From: Puffinus mauretanicus
Taxonomy: Eukaryota > Chordata > Aves > Procellariiformes > Procellariidae
NCBI GenBank assembly: GCA_023333565.1
Contig: JAJKFH010002749.1
Coordinates: 744,001-808,000 of the forward strand
Direction: 5' to 3'
Length of the DNA stretch: 64,000 nucleotides
Numbering within the stretch: position 1 is the stretch's first letter; each line of letters starts with the position of its first letter. Both the position numbers and the translations under genes were made by a program. This document shows, piece by piece, positions 56,414 through 64,000 of this stretch. The notes beneath the pieces were generated by a model, which did not search any database, was not told the origin of the DNA, and worked only from the letters and a program-made list of their open reading frames with translations.

Positions 56414-57028
56414 ACGAGCCGACAATGTGCGCTCGCAGCCCAGAAAGCCAACCGTATCCTGGGCTGCATCAAGAGAAGCATGGCCAGCAGGTCGAGGGAG
56501 TTGATTCTGCTCTGGTGAGACCCCACCTGCAGTACTGCATCCAGCTCTGGAGCCCTCAGCACGGGAAAGACATGGACCTGTTGGAGCGGGTCCAGAGGAG
56601 GGCCACAAAAATGATCAGGGGGATGGAACACCTCTCCTATGAAGAAAGGCTGAGAGAGTTGGGGTTGTTTAGCCTGGAGAAGAGAAAGCTCCAAGGAGAC
56701 ACTATTGTGGCCTTTCAGTACTTAAAGGGGGCTTATAAGAAAGATGGGGACAGACTTTTTAGCAGGGCCTGTTGCGACAGGAAAAGGGGGAATCGTTTTA
56801 AACTAAAAGAGGGTAGATTTAGACTAGATGTAAGGAAGAAATTTTTTACAATGAGGGTGGTGAAACGCTGGAACAAGTTGCCCAGAGATGCCCCATCCCT
56901 GGCAACATTCAAGGTCAGGTTGGATGGGGCTCTGAGCAACCTGATCTAGTTGAAGATGTCCCTGCCCACGGCAGGGTGGTTGGACTAGATGAGCTTTGAA
57001 AGCTATTCTATGATTCTATGACTCTATA
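56414..57028 (+). mobile_element. CR1 LINE 3' end with open ORF2 C-terminus
   Basis: The + strand starts near 'gagccgacaatgtgcgctcgcagcccagaaagcc' and ends in 'ttctatgattctatgactctata', the CR1 tail. It encodes [40 protein letters not shown] and WNKLPRDAPSLATFKVRLDG and then stops at 56947-56949, which is the natural ORF2 C-terminus. A small deletion near 56510 removes some bases between the 'gtcgagggag' and 'ctctggtgagacc' blocks. A start codon in upstream intron DNA (56107) is in frame, giving a 280-codon chimeric frame. The copy is 5'-truncated, fairly young and in the same direction as PALM2. Confidence 0.95.
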
Positions 57029-57299
57029 CTTCAGCCAACATAAAGAAGCTACAACTATAGTAACTCTACAGTTTGCACAAACCTCTGTTTGAATTTGGTA
57101 TGTATTGGCATATATTTGGCAAAGCTGTGGCTGTGGAAATAGCAAAAGAGATGAGCATGTCCTCAGAGGACTCAAGTACAGATCTTTGTAGAGTGCTTTC
57201 CGCGTGTCCTGTAAAAACTCATCAGCAATTGTTTTTCAGTTGTAGGGTTTTAAGTAACTTTTCAATTTGATCTGCATCTGTGGCTGCCACAATTACAGC
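57029..57299 (+). other. Intronic spacer between opposing CR1 fragments
   Basis: About 270 bp of apparently unique sequence separate the CR1 tail ending at about 57028 from the CR1 5' fragment starting at about 57300. No gene or repeat was recognised. Confidence 0.5.
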
Positions 57300-59345
57300 A
57301 CCTCTGGCCACCTGACTAAAACCCATCGATCACCAACCTTTGAGTGCAGCCTGTTAGCCAATTTCCTACCCACCTAACAGTCCACCCATCCGATCTGTAT
57401 CTTGCCAGTTTGTCCAGGAGAAGGCTGTGGGAAACAGTGTCAAAGGCTTTGCTGACGTCCAGGTAAACAACATCCATTGCTCTCCCCATGTCGACAGAAG
57501 ATGTTACTTTGTTGTAGAAGGTGATCAGGTTAGCCTGGCATGCTTTGCCCTTGGTAAATCTGTGCTGGCTTTTCCAAATCACCTGCTTCATCTGGTTTGT
57601 AATAGTTTCTAGGAGGACTCATTCCATGACTTTCCCAGGGAATGAAGTATGAGTAATGGGCCTCTTGTTTCCTGGGTCCTCTTTGGGTCCCTTCCTGTAG
57701 ACGGGTATGACATTTTCCCTCTTCCAGTCATCAGGGACATCCTCTGATCTCCTCTGACTGTCTTTCAAATATCATAGACAGTCACCTTGCAACAATGTCA
57801 GCCACTTCTCTTAACCCATCCTGGAGTGGATTCTGACCAGACCCATGGGTTTATGTGGGTTGAGCCCTTGCAAGAGGCTGCAGACCAGCCCTTCCTCTAC
57901 TACTGGTGGGTCAACACATGAGTTGTCGTAGCTACTTGATCTTGTGATCTGGGGTCCAGCTATGCCAGTAAAGACAGAGGCAAAGAAGGTATTGAGAACC
58001 TCTGCGTTGTCAGCATTGTTAGTGACTAGTTTCCCTGCCCTGTTTTGTAATGCGCCTATGTCTTCCCTGTGCTTCTGCTTATTGCTCACAAATGTGATGA
58101 ACCCTTTCTTGTTGTACTTGACATCTTTGGCCAATTTCAGTTCTAGCTGAGCCTTAGCCTTCCTGACTGCATCTCTGCATGCCCTAGCAAGGTTCTTGCA
58201 GTCCTCAATGGCTATTTGGCTGCCTTTCCGTAGCCAGTATGCTTCTTTTTGGCTTTTAATTACACCTAAAAGCTCATTGTTAAACCAGGGTGGTCTTTTG
58301 TTCAGCCTTCTTCCTTTCCCTTTGTAGAGGATGGACCGTTCTTGTGCTTTCATCAGGCACTTCTTGAATATCTCCCAGCACTCACAAGCCCCTTTGCCCT
58401 CTGTGAATACTTCCCATGGAATCCCTCACAGCCGGGCTCTGAGCATATTGAAATTGGCTTTTCTAAAATTCGGGGTCTTTGTCCTACTGCTGGTCTTCAG
58501 CGTGCTCAGCAGGATCTTAAACTCCTCAACGTTGTGGTCACTGTATCCAAGGCTACCATTGGTAGTTATGTTGTCAAGTAAGTCTTCTCAGTTTGTGAGC
58601 AGTAAATCTAGCAACGTGCTGCTCCTAGTCAGCATGTCCAGCATCTGTAGCAGGAAGCAGCCCTCAATGCTTCCCGGAAACCTGATGGACACAGTGCACC
58701 ACTGTGGTTTTTTCCCAATGAATGTCTGGGTAATTGTAGCCACCCATGAGGACCAGGTTCTGTTGGCCTGGGACTTTCTCAAGCAGCCAAAGTAAGGTTT
58801 TGTTGGCTTTGTCATCCTGATTGGGAGGTCAGTAACAGATACCTAACATAAGATCCCCCTTGGTGATTATCGCTCTAATCTTAACCCAAAGACATTCATT
58901 CAATAGAACTGGCATGGTCTTCAGAGCTCTCCTCTATATATTCAAATTTCTCTTTTACATAAAGTGCAACTCCACCTCCTCTTCTTCCCTTCCTATCTTT
59001 CTGAAAGAGTTTGTAGCCATCCATTGTGATCTTCCTGTCATGTGAGTTTTCCCACCAAGTTTCTGTGATTCCTATGACATCTCTCAGACTGGGCACAGAG
59101 CTGTAGTTCCTCCTGCTTGTTACCCAGATTACATACATTGGTGTACATGCACTTGAGGTGGCTGAACCTAGGGTTCTTGCCTTTGGAAAGGCTTGGGGAG
59201 CATTCCTTACTGCTCTGGTAGGTGCACTCATCCACCCTGTTGCTTATGGGTATACAGGTATCAGCTATGGACCCCACCCCCCAAGTTTGTTAGTTTAAAG
59301 CATGATTCACTAAGTCAGAGCCAGACTATTCAGCTTTTAGCAAAG
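57300..59345 (-). mobile_element. CR1 LINE 5'/central fragment lacking its 3' end
   Basis: Minus-strand ORF2 pieces run in order from right to left. The endonuclease start (MYTNVCNLGNKQEELQLCAQ, about 59150) is followed by ITETWWENSHD, a KDRKGRRGGGVALYVKEKF segment (about 58930-59080) and the region before the reverse transcriptase (PPWFNNELLGVIKSQKEAYW, then FFASVFTG, about 57950-58300). Last are reverse-transcriptase motifs ending with VVYLDVSKAFDTVSHSLLL and GWTVRWVGNWLTG (about 57340-57490). Frames shift several times and stops occur, so it is a pseudogene. Homology stops just before the catalytic YADD-type motif, and no ORF2 C-terminus or ATTCTATG tail follows. The region right of 59280 resembles the 5' part of CR1 to about 59345. 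The fragment is older than the neighbouring 56414-57028 copy. Confidence 0.88.

Positions 59346-64000
<4,655 letters not shown>

Noticed and set aside
56414..59345. The two opposed CR1 pieces as one element rearranged by twin priming
   Set aside because: In twin priming the inverted part lies upstream of the sense 3' part; here it lies downstream of the tail, and the pieces differ in decay.

Overview
This window is vertebrate nuclear DNA, almost certainly from a bird. Three things point to birds: CR1 LINE fragments with the (ATTCTATG)n-type tail, solo LTRs of a widespread avian ERVL-like family, and low overall repeat density. The LTR family suggests a neoavian bird rather than a chicken-like one, but that is tentative. 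There are no bacterial-style genes, no operons and no CRISPR array.

The only convincing host gene is on the + strand. Four short coding exons (4705-4835, 52872-52986, 53590-53611, 62590-62691) have good splice sites, compatible phases, and encode a paralemmin-family coiled-coil segment that I recognise as PALM2 (the PALM2 part of PALM2AKAP2). Together they give 370 coding nt, or 123 codons plus one base. They are separated by introns of 48,036, 603 and 8,978 bp. The start codon, upstream exons and C-terminal part lie outside the window. In human this gene is on 9q31, a region largely syntenic with the avian Z chromosome, so a Z-linked origin is plausible but not shown here.

Layout: 1-4704 is intron; 4705-4835 is the first visible exon. 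The 48-kb intron follows. It carries two minus-oriented solo LTRs (14164-14735, 20125-20667), an old decayed CR1 (about 23190-24790), a CpG-rich island with an antisense open frame (about 26150-26560), two minus-strand CR1 3' ends (41704-41882, 43250-43929) and a short CR1 tail (48585-48735). Three exons come next, the second of these being a 22-nt microexon. The last large intron holds a plus-strand CR1 3' piece (56414-57028) and, just beyond it, a minus-strand CR1 5' piece that lacks its 3' end (about 57300-59345). The final exon and flanking intron end the window.

Most open reading frames of 60-195 codons are intronic noise. The recognisable protein-like ones outside PALM2 are CR1 ORF2 remnants. 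The most interesting observations are the frame-deciding 22-nt microexon, the CpG-rich antisense frame deep in the large intron, conserved CRE-like/TATA blocks in both LTRs on the strand opposite to PALM2, and the anomalous CR1 5' fragment.
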